This document shows, one piece after another, positions 1 through 5,845 of a stretch of 6,665 nucleotides of DNA. The notes under the pieces were generated by a model. It was not told where the DNA came from. It did no database searches and saw only the letters and a list, made by a program, of their open reading frames with translations. Origin of the DNA: Candidatus Omnitrophota bacterium. Its GTDB lineage: Bacteria > Omnitrophota > Omnitrophia > Omnitrophales > Aquincolibacteriaceae. Made by a program: the position numbers and the translations under genes. Position 1 is the stretch's first letter, and each line of letters starts with the position of its first letter. The stretch is taken from assembly GCA_023246985.1 (NCBI GenBank), contig JAHFHJ010000083.1, forward strand, positions 1 through 6,665, read 5' to 3'.

Positions 1-1
1 G

Positions 2-100
2 CTTTTGCGTGTGGAACGAATTTCGATCAATAGCCAGGACTTGATGAATCCGTTGGTCAAGGCATACCTGACGGTGACAAAAGTGAAGGTCGTGAAGTAG
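2..100 (+). CDS. C-terminal fragment of an upstream gene, function uncertain
   Basis: An open frame runs from the left edge and stops at TAG 98-100, giving 32 residues that end in ...YLTVTKVKVVK. The 5' part lies outside the window. The visible piece alternates hydrophobic and polar residues, as in the last two beta strands of a small domain. It loosely recalls the C-terminal ends of PilO/GspM-like pilus or secretion assembly proteins, but 32 residues cannot establish this. It has the same strand as the glycan operon but is separated from it by 158 bases, so it probably ends a preceding transcription unit. That it is coding rests on the uninterrupted frame, plausible codon choice and the lack of any better frame here. 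Confidence 0.5.
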   Translation, partial: LLRVERISINSQDLMNPLVKAYLTVTKVKVVK

Positions 101-206
101 TATTTTTGAAAAGCGCGTCATGAATGCAAGTCGCCCTGTTGTGAACAGAGAGGGTGAGACCGCGATCGATGAATTCCCCGGACCGCGGAGCAAATTTTTA
201 GCAACC

Positions 207-234
207 TCGCTCAGCGCGATTCCGGCCTGGGCGA
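207..234 (+). promoter_or_regulatory. Hairpin in the 5' leader of the glycosyltransferase gene
   Basis: TCGCTCAG (207-214) can pair with CTGGGCGA (227-234): 8 base pairs including one G-U, with a 12-base loop. It ends 12 bases before the AAAGGAA ribosome binding site and is followed by an A-rich stretch rather than a run of T, so it is not an intrinsic terminator on this strand. It could influence translation or transcript stability, or be chance. Confidence 0.3.
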
Positions 235-246
235 TACGATCGAAAA

Positions 247-253
247 AAAGGAA
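247..253 (+). promoter_or_regulatory. Ribosome binding site supporting a TTG start
   Basis: AAAGGAA ends 5 bases before the TTG at 259. In this frame there is a stop at 199-201 and no ATG or GTG between it and 259. The next residues already form the first beta strand of the glycosyltransferase fold, so a later start would damage it. This site therefore decides the unusual TTG start. Confidence 0.65.
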
Positions 254-258
254 CCACT

Positions 259-1287
259 TTGACGGGGCATCCCTGGGTATCGGTGATCATATTGAACTGG
301 AACGGCGGCGCTTACGTAGAAGAAGCGATCGCTTCCGTCCTCAACCAGAATTATCCCACGATCGAACTGATCGTGGTCGATAACGGCTCCACCGACGGCT
401 CGCCTCAAAGGATCAAGGATCGGTTCGGGAGCCGGTTGTGCTTGATAGAAAACAGGACGAATACGGGGTTTGCCGCGGGGAATAACACCGGCATAAGACG
501 GGCGCGGAGCGACTACATCGCTCTTCTGAATAATGATGCGGTCGCCGACACGTCCTGGATCAAAGAACTCGTGGCTGTCGCTGAAGCCGACCCCCGGATC
601 GGCATGTGTGCCTCGAAAGTGCTCGATTATTTCCAGCGCGATATCATTGATACGGCGGGACACCTGATCTATCGCGACGGTCTGAACCGCGGGCGCGGGA
701 GGCTCGAAAAAGATGACGGCCGGTACGATAAGGTCGAGGAAGTCTTTTTCCCAAGCGGCGCCGCGGCCTTGTACCGCAAGGCCATGCTCGATCGAATAGG
801 GTTGTTTGACGAGGATTTCTTCGCCTACGGGGAAGACGCGGACCTGGGGATCCGCGGCAGGCTGGGGGGGTGGATATGCGTCTATGTTCCGACGGCCGTC
901 GCCTATCATCGCTATTCGACCAGCACTTCCGCGTATTCGCCCATGAAGGCCTTCCTGGTCGAACGCAACCGGATGTGGGTCGCCTTGAAGAACTTTCCTT
1001 TATCCGTACTTGCCATCGGCCCTTTTTACACACTGAAAAGATACTTACTGCAAGCGTATGCGGTGTTTTCCCGGAAAGGCGCCGCCGGAAAGTTCGCTTC
1101 GAAACATTCGGCGCTGCGTCTCTTAGGGATCTTGTTTAAAGCCCAGGGGTCGGCATTGGGCAAGATCCTTGTAATGCTCAAAAAAAGACGGCAGATCAAA
1201 AAGATTGCGCACGCAAGCCCTCAAGAGATCGCTCAATGGTTCCGGGATTTCGAGATCAGCGTCCGAGAACTGTCGCTCAAGGATTGA
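259..1287 (+). CDS. Family 2 glycosyltransferase, rhamnosyltransferase-like
   Basis: This 342-residue protein is a GT-A fold inverting glycosyltransferase that moves a sugar from a nucleotide-sugar donor to a growing glycan at the cytoplasmic side of the membrane. The first strand is VSVIILNWNGG (7-17). A nucleotide-binding strand with VVDNGSTDGS lies at 39-48, and a DXD variant LNNDA at 90-94. FFPSGAAALYRK is at 163-174, and the acidic catalytic-base region FFAYGEDADLGIR at 187-199. AYHRYSTST at 215-223 is followed by an erNRmwvaLKNFP-type stretch (235-247), all typical of the WbbL/rhamnosyltransferase branch. The C-terminal 90 residues are basic and hydrophobic (247-315) and probably lie on the membrane. 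The TTG start is supported by AAAGGAA at 247-253. It is the first gene of the operon, and the next gene begins 3 bases after its stop. Donor and acceptor sugars cannot be read from the sequence. A run of seven G (864-870) lies inside codons 202-204. Confidence 0.92.
   Translation: MTGHPWVSVIILNWNGGAYVEEAIASVLNQNYPTIELIVVDNGSTDGSPQRIKDRFGSRLCLIENRTNTGFAAGNNTGIRRARSDYIALLNNDAVADTSWIKELVAVAEADPRIGMCASKVLDYFQRDIIDTAGHLIYRDGLNRGRGRLEKDDGRYDKVEEVFFPSGAAALYRKAMLDRIGLFDEDFFAYGEDADLGIRGRLGGWICVYVPTAVAYHRYSTSTSAYSPMKAFLVERNRMWVALKNFPLSVLAIGPFYTLKRYLLQAYAVFSRKGAAGKFASKHSALRLLGILFKAQGSALGKILVMLKKRRQIKKIAHASPQEIAQWFRDFEISVRELSLKD
1279..1283 (+). promoter_or_regulatory. Ribosome binding site of the first radical SAM gene
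   Basis: AAGGA lies inside the last codons of the glycosyltransferase gene, 7 bases before the ATG at 1291. This placement makes translational coupling between the two genes likely. Confidence 0.6.
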
Positions 1288-1290
1288 GCT

Positions 1291-2673
1291 ATGAAGATCC
1301 TCCTGGTCCAGCCGCCGCCGAGGCGCATTGAATACGAGAGCATCATCGTGCCCCCCTTGGGATTGGCTTACCTGGCAGCGGTACTCGAAACCCGAGAGCA
1401 TGACGTCAGGATCCTGGATGCGTTCGCGGAGCGACAATCCTGGACTGATTTTGAGAAGGCCGTTCAGGGTGCCGGCGCTGACCTGATCGGCATCGGAGGC
1501 ATGACGCCGGTCATCGATAACACCCATCGCGCCGTAAAGATATGCCGCCCTTGCTGCAAGCACCTTGTGATCGGCGGACCGCATGTCACCCTCTCAAAGG
1601 ACCATCTCTTCGAAGAATTCCCCGAAGTCGATTACGCGGTTTATGGGGAAGGTGAAGAGACCCTCGCCGAACTTGTGGAACATCTGGATCAAAAAAAGGA
1701 AGCGCGGGGGATTGCCGGCACGGTCGACAGGCACGCTGTGAATCCTTCCCGTCCCCCGGTCCAGGACCTCGACCGGCTGCCTTTTCCGGCGAGGCACCTT
1801 CTTCCGAGCCGCCGCTACAGCTATCTTTTCGCAAAACGAAAAAGGGTCACGACCATGTTCACCTCCCGGGGATGTCCGTATCAATGTATCTTTTGCGATA
1901 AAGCGGTTTTCGGCTCAAAGTGCCGGATGAGATCGGCCGAGAACGTTTTGAACGAGATTGGAGAGATCCTCGGCCGGTTCAAAGATATTTCCATCATCTT
2001 TTACGACGATCTTTTCACCCTGAACAAAGAGCGGGTCATCCGCATATGCCAAGGCATCCTGGAACGGCGATTCAAGTTTGACTGGAAGTGCGAAGGCCGG
2101 GTCGACAGGATCGATCGCGAAATGCTGGGGTGGATGAAGCGTGCCGGCTGTTCCATGATCGCTTACGGCGTGGAAAGCGGCAACCAGGCCGGGCTCGATT
2201 ATCTCGGGAAGAATACCAAAGTAGAGGATATCCGGAAAGCCTTTCGTCTGACCCGGGAAAGCGGGATCGGAACGATGGCGTATTTTATCCTCGGCATTCC
2301 GGTCGAAACATTCCAAGATGAGATCCGGAGCATCGAATTCGCCAAAGAGATCGACCCGGATTACGTGCAGTTCAGCATTCTTTCCCCGTTCCCCGGGACC
2401 CCGCTTTATAACGCGGCCGTAAAGGACGGTTCATATAGAGAATTGGGCGTCCAGAGCCCGGCGGACAAGGACCTTAAAAAACCGGCCCTCGTATCCCTGA
2501 ACTGGAATGAAAAGAGCCTCAATGAGATCATGCACAGGGCGCATCAAAGCTTTTATTTCAGGCCCAGATACATGATCAAAAGACTGGCCTCTCTGAGCAA
2601 CTTAAAAGATCTTGGCCGTCTTTGGGGGGCCGGCCTGAAAGTGTTGTCCTGGAAAGTCAAGAAAGGGCCTTGA
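1291..2673 (+). CDS. B12-binding-domain radical SAM protein (first paralog)
   Basis: This 460-residue protein belongs to the cobalamin-binding radical SAM class (BchE/HpnJ-like architecture), whose members methylate unactivated carbons or carry out cyclisations and rearrangements. Residues 1-135 form a Rossmann-like B12-binding domain: MKILLVQPPP, then PPLGLAYLAAVL (21-32), DLIGIGGMT (64-72), VIGGPHVT (93-100) and YGEGEETL (118-125). No DxHxxG motif is visible, so cobalamin, if bound, would not use the classical histidine ligand. The radical SAM barrel begins at FTSRGCPYQCIFC (190-202), where C195, C199 and C202 form the CX3CX2C ligand set for the 4Fe-4S cluster. Further motifs are FYDDLF (237-242), GVESG (293-297), FILGIP (332-337) and SPFPGTPLY (365-373). 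The tail (about 420-460) is rich in basic and aliphatic residues and may sit on the membrane. The gene lies 3 bases after the glycosyltransferase and 1 base before a methyltransferase gene. The substrate is unknown; context points to the glycan or its lipid carrier. Confidence 0.9.
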   Translation: MKILLVQPPPRRIEYESIIVPPLGLAYLAAVLETREHDVRILDAFAERQSWTDFEKAVQGAGADLIGIGGMTPVIDNTHRAVKICRPCCKHLVIGGPHVTLSKDHLFEEFPEVDYAVYGEGEETLAELVEHLDQKKEARGIAGTVDRHAVNPSRPPVQDLDRLPFPARHLLPSRRYSYLFAKRKRVTTMFTSRGCPYQCIFCDKAVFGSKCRMRSAENVLNEIGEILGRFKDISIIFYDDLFTLNKERVIRICQGILERRFKFDWKCEGRVDRIDREMLGWMKRAGCSMIAYGVESGNQAGLDYLGKNTKVEDIRKAFRLTRESGIGTMAYFILGIPVETFQDEIRSIEFAKEIDPDYVQFSILSPFPGTPLYNAAVKDGSYRELGVQSPADKDLKKPALVSLNWNEKSLNEIMHRAHQSFYFRPRYMIKRLASLSNLKDLGRLWGAGLKVLSWKVKKGP

Positions 2674-2674
2674 G

Positions 2675-3331
2675 ATGCCTGTGCGTCCTCCTCAGCCGGG
2701 AAGTTCCGGAAAAGCGATCTCTCAGCGCGACCAGTATCAAAAGGGCGGGATCGGCCGCTGGTATTGGGACTACCGCGACAAGATCATCCTGGAGAATATC
2801 GGCCGGGAGACAGGAGTCATTTTAGATGCCGGCTGCGGCGAAGGCATCACGTTGGAAAAGATCTGTCGGGCTTTTAAGGGCCGCCCCGTCATCGGGATCG
2901 ACGCGCTTGACGAAAATATAGCCCTGTGCCAAAAGCACGGACTGCCCGCCCAAAAAAGGGACCTTGGCCATCTTGAAATGCCGGAGGGTTCCGTGGGTTG
3001 CTGCGTGCTTTCAGAAGTGATCGAGCATCTAAAAGATCCCGGAACGGTCCTTCGCGAAATCCGGCGGGTCCTCAGGCCCGGCGGACGGCTGATCATCGTT
3101 TTCCCGAATGATCCTGTTTTTAAATTAGCGCGGCTCATGACCCTGAAGTTCAAAGAAGCGTTCTATGACCCGGGACATCTTCGGCAATGGACCCCGTGGG
3201 ATATCCGGAAGCAGCTCGCCGATCTCGGATTCAGGGTGGAAATCCTGAGGTCCGTTCCCTTTTTATTCTGGCCCATCAGCCTGCACGGTATCGTCGTGGG
3301 CGTCAAAAAAGAGGACGTAGCCCACCGATGA
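2675..3331 (+). CDS. Class I SAM-dependent methyltransferase
   Basis: This 218-residue cytoplasmic protein carries the Methyltransf_11/23 (UbiG-like) Rossmann core. Motif I is VILDAGCGEG (48-57), which binds the methionine part of SAM, and an acidic residue ends strand 2 in VIGIDAL (72-78). VLSEVIEHLKDP at 111-122 is the usual post-strand-4 motif of small-molecule methyltransferases, and LRPGGRLIIVFPN lies at 133-145. The region 160-200 is probably a substrate cap. Its length is normal for the family. The ATG follows AAAGGG (2662-2667) by 7 bases, within the end of the preceding gene; a start at the next in-frame candidates would cut into the N-terminal helices. Its stop overlaps the next start in an ATGA. 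Placed between two radical SAM genes in a glycan operon, it most likely O- or N-methylates a sugar or precursor, although the real acceptor is unknown. Confidence 0.88.
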   Translation: MPVRPPQPGSSGKAISQRDQYQKGGIGRWYWDYRDKIILENIGRETGVILDAGCGEGITLEKICRAFKGRPVIGIDALDENIALCQKHGLPAQKRDLGHLEMPEGSVGCCVLSEVIEHLKDPGTVLREIRRVLRPGGRLIIVFPNDPVFKLARLMTLKFKEAFYDPGHLRQWTPWDIRKQLADLGFRVEILRSVPFLFWPISLHGIVVGVKKEDVAHR

Positions 3332-4761
3332 AGATTTTATTTGTGAACGCGATCGACACAGCCTCCGAAGTCGAAACAAGATATTCCAACCTCGGCCTCG
3401 GCTATTTGGCCGCTTCTCTGCGGAATGCGTTCGCAAAGAACGCCGTGACCCTCAAAATTGTTGAGGATCATGTGGCCGGACATCTCCGCGATTTTTCACC
3501 GGATATCGTCGGGATCACTTCCGTGACGCAGAATTTTGATCTGGCCAGGCGTTACGCAAAGACCGCAAAAGAACATGGGGTCCCCGTGATCGTGGGGGGT
3601 GTTCATATCTCGAGCATGCCGCACTCCCTGACCCCCGATATGGATGTCGGCTGTATGGGCGAGGGGGAGCAGACCTTGGTGGAGCTGGTCCGGCTCTTTG
3701 CCGATACCGGACGGTTCTCGGGACCGGAGCGGGCGAAGATACACGGCATTGTCTATTTTGACCGTCAGGAGCTCAAGATCACGCCGCCGCGAGCGCCGAT
3801 TCAGGACCTGGACACGATCGCCATGCCGGCGCGCGACCTGCTGAAGATCGGCCGGCACGCCTATATGTTCACCTCCCGGGGATGTCCCTACGATTGCATC
3901 TTTTGCGCCTCGACCCAATTCTGGAACCAGTTAAGATTTTTTTCCGCGGAGTACATTCTCCGGGAGATCGAAGTTCTGGTGAATGAATACCAGGTCAGGA
4001 CGATCAGCTTTTTCGACGATCTCTTTATCGGGAACCTGCCGCGGTTGCGGCGGATCGTCGAACTCCTGGAGGGCAAGGATCTCCTGAAAAAGATCACGTT
4101 CACCTGTTCGGCCCGGGCCAATCTCATTAATGAAGAGGTGGCCGTGCTGCTTCGAAGGATGCGTGTATTTTCTGTCGGGATGGGGTTAGAATCCGGCTCC
4201 GACGAGACCCTGAAGTATCTCAAGGGCCATAATATTTCGGTCAAGGATAATGAACGCGCTGTGGCGGTATTAAAGAGGCACAAGATTGCCGCGAACGCCT
4301 CATTCGTCATAGGATCTCCGCACGAAACGAAAGAAGAGATCCTGAAAACGTATGCGTTCATTAAAAATAATCCGCTAAGCTTGTTCGATACCTACGTGTT
4401 GACGCCCTACCCGGGGACGGCAATCTGGGAATACGCCAAAGCAAAAGGGTTAGTGGCCGATAATATGGATTGGTCGAGACTGAACGTGAACTTCAATGTG
4501 AACGCCGAAGCGGCGGTGATTTTATCGGAGGTTTTAAGCCGCCGGGAACTGGTCGTGCTGTATCAACGATTTGAGCGGTTGCGGCTGTTCACCAATCTCA
4601 AGAATGTATGGTCCACGCCCCAGCTCAGGGATCTTCCCGGCATGGCCCTCAAGGTCCTTGCGGCGGGTCTCAGAGACTTGATCAAGAAAATGTTCGCGAT
4701 CCTGTTCCGAGGAAGAAAGAATTCTCATGGAAAAAACGCTGGTAGTCATTCCGGCCTATAA
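3328..4761 (+). CDS. B12-binding-domain radical SAM protein (second paralog)
   Basis: This 477-residue protein has the same architecture as the radical SAM product of 1291-2673. The B12-binding-like domain (1-125) shows MKILFVNAID, LGLGYLAASL (22-31), DIVGITSVT (59-67), VIVGGVHISS (87-96) and MGEGEQTL (110-117), again without DxHxxG. FTSRGCPYDCIFC (181-193) supplies cluster cysteines C186, C190 and C193. FFDDLFIG (228-235), GLESG (286-290), VIGSPHET (327-334) and LTPYPGT (358-364) follow. The frame is open further upstream, to an ATG at 3187, but I chose ATG 3328: it begins exactly at the first strand of the B12 domain and forms an ATGA overlap with the methyltransferase stop. GAGGA at 3311-3315 may serve it, though translational coupling is more likely. 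The last 11 residues are encoded in the 35 bases shared with the next gene. The substrate is unknown, and differences from the first paralog in the barrel suggest a different one. Confidence 0.9.
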   Translation: MKILFVNAIDTASEVETRYSNLGLGYLAASLRNAFAKNAVTLKIVEDHVAGHLRDFSPDIVGITSVTQNFDLARRYAKTAKEHGVPVIVGGVHISSMPHSLTPDMDVGCMGEGEQTLVELVRLFADTGRFSGPERAKIHGIVYFDRQELKITPPRAPIQDLDTIAMPARDLLKIGRHAYMFTSRGCPYDCIFCASTQFWNQLRFFSAEYILREIEVLVNEYQVRTISFFDDLFIGNLPRLRRIVELLEGKDLLKKITFTCSARANLINEEVAVLLRRMRVFSVGMGLESGSDETLKYLKGHNISVKDNERAVAVLKRHKIAANASFVIGSPHETKEEILKTYAFIKNNPLSLFDTYVLTPYPGTAIWEYAKAKGLVADNMDWSRLNVNFNVNAEAAVILSEVLSRRELVVLYQRFERLRLFTNLKNVWSTPQLRDLPGMALKVLAAGLRDLIKKMFAILFRGRKNSHGKNAGSHSGL

Positions 4762-5455
4762 CGAGGCGGGCAATATCGCCAGGGTGATCGGCGAGATCAG
4801 GAAACAGAACGAGCCTCTGGACATACTCATCATCAACGACGGGTCCTCCGACGCGACTCCGGAGATCGCGTCCGCGTCCGGTGCGGCCGTTATCAGCCTT
4901 CCTTTCAATATGGGATACGGAAGCGCGCTTCAAACGGGGTATAAATATGCGTTGCGCGAAGGTTACGATCATGTCGTGCAAATGGACGCGGACGGGCAAC
5001 ATGACCCGCAATATCTCGGTCATTTTCTCCGGGAGATCGTGAAAAAAGACAGCGACGTGCTGATCGGATCACGCTTTTTGAGCGGCCCATGCTACAAGAT
5101 CTCCTGGGCGAGGAAAGTGGGGATGGGGGTCTTTAGCGGGATATCATCGCTAATCCTGGGGCAAAGGGTGACCGATTCGACTTCCGGATATCAATGCCTC
5201 AACAGGGAAGTGCTGGGATTCTTCGTCAACGATATCTATCCCTGCGATTACCCGGATGCGGATGTCCTCATCATGTTGCATCTTGCCGGGTTCAGGATCA
5301 AAGAGATCCCCGTGGTGATGCGGGCCAATAACGAGAACAAAACGATGCATAGCGGGATCCGGCCCCTCTACTACGTTTTCAAGATGTTCCTGTCTATTTT
5401 CGTCACGTTGCTCAGGAAGAGGCCGTCAACTCGCGGGAGGGGTCCATGTTCATAA
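4727..5455 (+). CDS. DPM1/DPG-synthase-like family 2 glycosyltransferase
   Basis: This 242-residue GT-A glycosyltransferase resembles polyprenyl-phosphate mannose or glucose synthases. Visible motifs are LVVIPAYNEAGNI (5-17), IINDGSSDAT (35-44), NMGYGSALQTG (61-71), the metal-binding DXD in MDADGQHDP (86-94; D87 and D89), IGSRFLSG (113-120), DSTSGYQCLNR (150-160), and DADVLIMLHLAGFRIKEIP (177-195) with the conserved acidic residues before the last strand. No membrane helix follows the domain; only a short hydrophobic segment at 216-229 precedes a basic end. That matches eukaryotic DPM1 and bacterial relatives that rely on a separate small membrane subunit. It starts inside the end of the radical SAM gene (35-base overlap) and overlaps the DUF2304 gene by 10 bases. 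The likely product is a polyprenyl-linked sugar for the membrane glycan pathway, but transfer to a lipid-linked oligosaccharide is also possible. Confidence 0.9.
   Translation: MEKTLVVIPAYNEAGNIARVIGEIRKQNEPLDILIINDGSSDATPEIASASGAAVISLPFNMGYGSALQTGYKYALREGYDHVVQMDADGQHDPQYLGHFLREIVKKDSDVLIGSRFLSGPCYKISWARKVGMGVFSGISSLILGQRVTDSTSGYQCLNREVLGFFVNDIYPCDYPDADVLIMLHLAGFRIKEIPVVMRANNENKTMHSGIRPLYYVFKMFLSIFVTLLRKRPSTRGRGPCS
5436..5440 (+). promoter_or_regulatory. Strong ribosome binding site of the DUF2304 gene
   Basis: GGAGG within a longer G-rich stretch (5435-5442) lies 5 bases before the ATG at 5446, inside the last codons of the glycosyltransferase. It fixes the start and shows that the small overlapping gene is translated in its own right. 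Confidence 0.7.
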
Positions 5456-5784
5456 GGCAGCAAGTGGTCGCGATCACGATCGCGGTGATCATTTTCATCA
5501 CCATCATTGAATTGGTCCGGAGGCGGAAACTCAAGGAAGAATACTCCTGGCTCTGGCTTGTGACCGGGGGCGGATTGTTTGTTTTTGCCGTCTGGAGCGA
5601 TCTGCTGAAAGCGGTCACCCGATTCATCGGCGCCGGTATTTCGACCTCCACCATCTTTTTCTTCGGGATCATTTTTTTGATCGTCCTGAACCTGTACTTT
5701 TCGATCGTCATCTCCTCTTTTGCCAATCAGATCAAAAATCTCGGTCAGGAATTAGCGCTTTTAAAAAAGAAGGTCCAAAAGTAG
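5446..5784 (+). CDS. DUF2304 small membrane protein, likely glycosyltransferase partner
   Basis: This 112-residue integral membrane protein has three hydrophobic segments, at about 7-22, 36-51 and 67-91. A basic loop with a LVRRRKLKEEYSWLWL pattern (23-38) joins the first two and is the signature stretch of DUF2304. The tail (92-112) is a lysine-rich, coiled-coil-like helix with ALLKKKVQK at its end. Members of this family commonly sit beside DPM1-like glycosyltransferases, as here, where the two genes overlap by 10 bases. The likely role is to hold or activate the transferase at the membrane, comparable to DPM2/DPM3. That comparison is an inference from context and topology, not from sequence similarity. 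Length is normal for the family and the gene appears intact. Confidence 0.88.
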   Translation: MFIRQQVVAITIAVIIFITIIELVRRRKLKEEYSWLWLVTGGGLFVFAVWSDLLKAVTRFIGAGISTSTIFFFGIIFLIVLNLYFSIVISSFANQIKNLGQELALLKKKVQK

Positions 5785-5835
5785 AGACAAGACCCTCCCG
5801 AAGATAGGACTACCGATCAAGATCATACCGAAAAC

Positions 5836-5840
5836 AGGAG
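5836..5840 (+). promoter_or_regulatory. Ribosome binding site of the oligosaccharyltransferase gene
   Basis: AGGAG lies 5 bases before the ATG at 5846, at good spacing. It favours this start over the ATG codons at 5888 and 5891, which lack a comparable site. Confidence 0.65.
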
Positions 5841-5845
5841 TTTTT

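Larger units (their letters stand above)
101..258 (+). other. Intergenic leader region before the glycan operon
   Basis: No credible gene was found in these 158 bases. A short open frame beginning at the ATG at 120 has no ribosome binding site and runs into the glycosyltransferase gene in another frame, so I treat it as chance. The stretch holds an 8-bp hairpin at 207-234 and the ribosome binding site of the next gene at 247-253. I see no convincing -35/-10 pair. If the operon has its own promoter it should lie here, but the sequence does not show it plainly. Confidence 0.6.

Noticed and set aside
175..199. Possible terminator after the upstream gene
   Set aside because: The stem has a central C-C mismatch and a 3-base loop, and five T only appear five bases after the stem. 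Too weak to call.
120..383. Possible small gene of 87 codons before the glycosyltransferase
   Set aside because: No ribosome binding site precedes the ATG, the product is arginine-rich without motifs, and it overlaps the first 125 bases of a well-supported gene in another frame.
211..909. Long open frame of 232 codons on the minus strand
   Set aside because: It is antisense to a glycosyltransferase whose motifs are clear, has proline- and arginine-rich low-quality composition with no recognisable motif, and has no ribosome binding site that I can see.
3187..3327. N-terminal extension of the second radical SAM protein by 47 residues
   Set aside because: The extra residues are the methyltransferase gene read in a second frame. 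The B12 domain begins exactly at ATG 3328, which overlaps the methyltransferase stop as ATGA.
3926..3943. T run after a CTGG/CCAG repeat inside the second radical SAM gene
   Set aside because: The repeat leaves only a two-base loop, so at most three pairs could form, and the run encodes phenylalanines in a conserved region.
5785..5845. Possible promoter or terminator between DUF2304 and STT3
   Set aside because: In 61 bases I see only the ribosome binding site; there is no convincing hairpin with T run and no clear -35/-10 pair.
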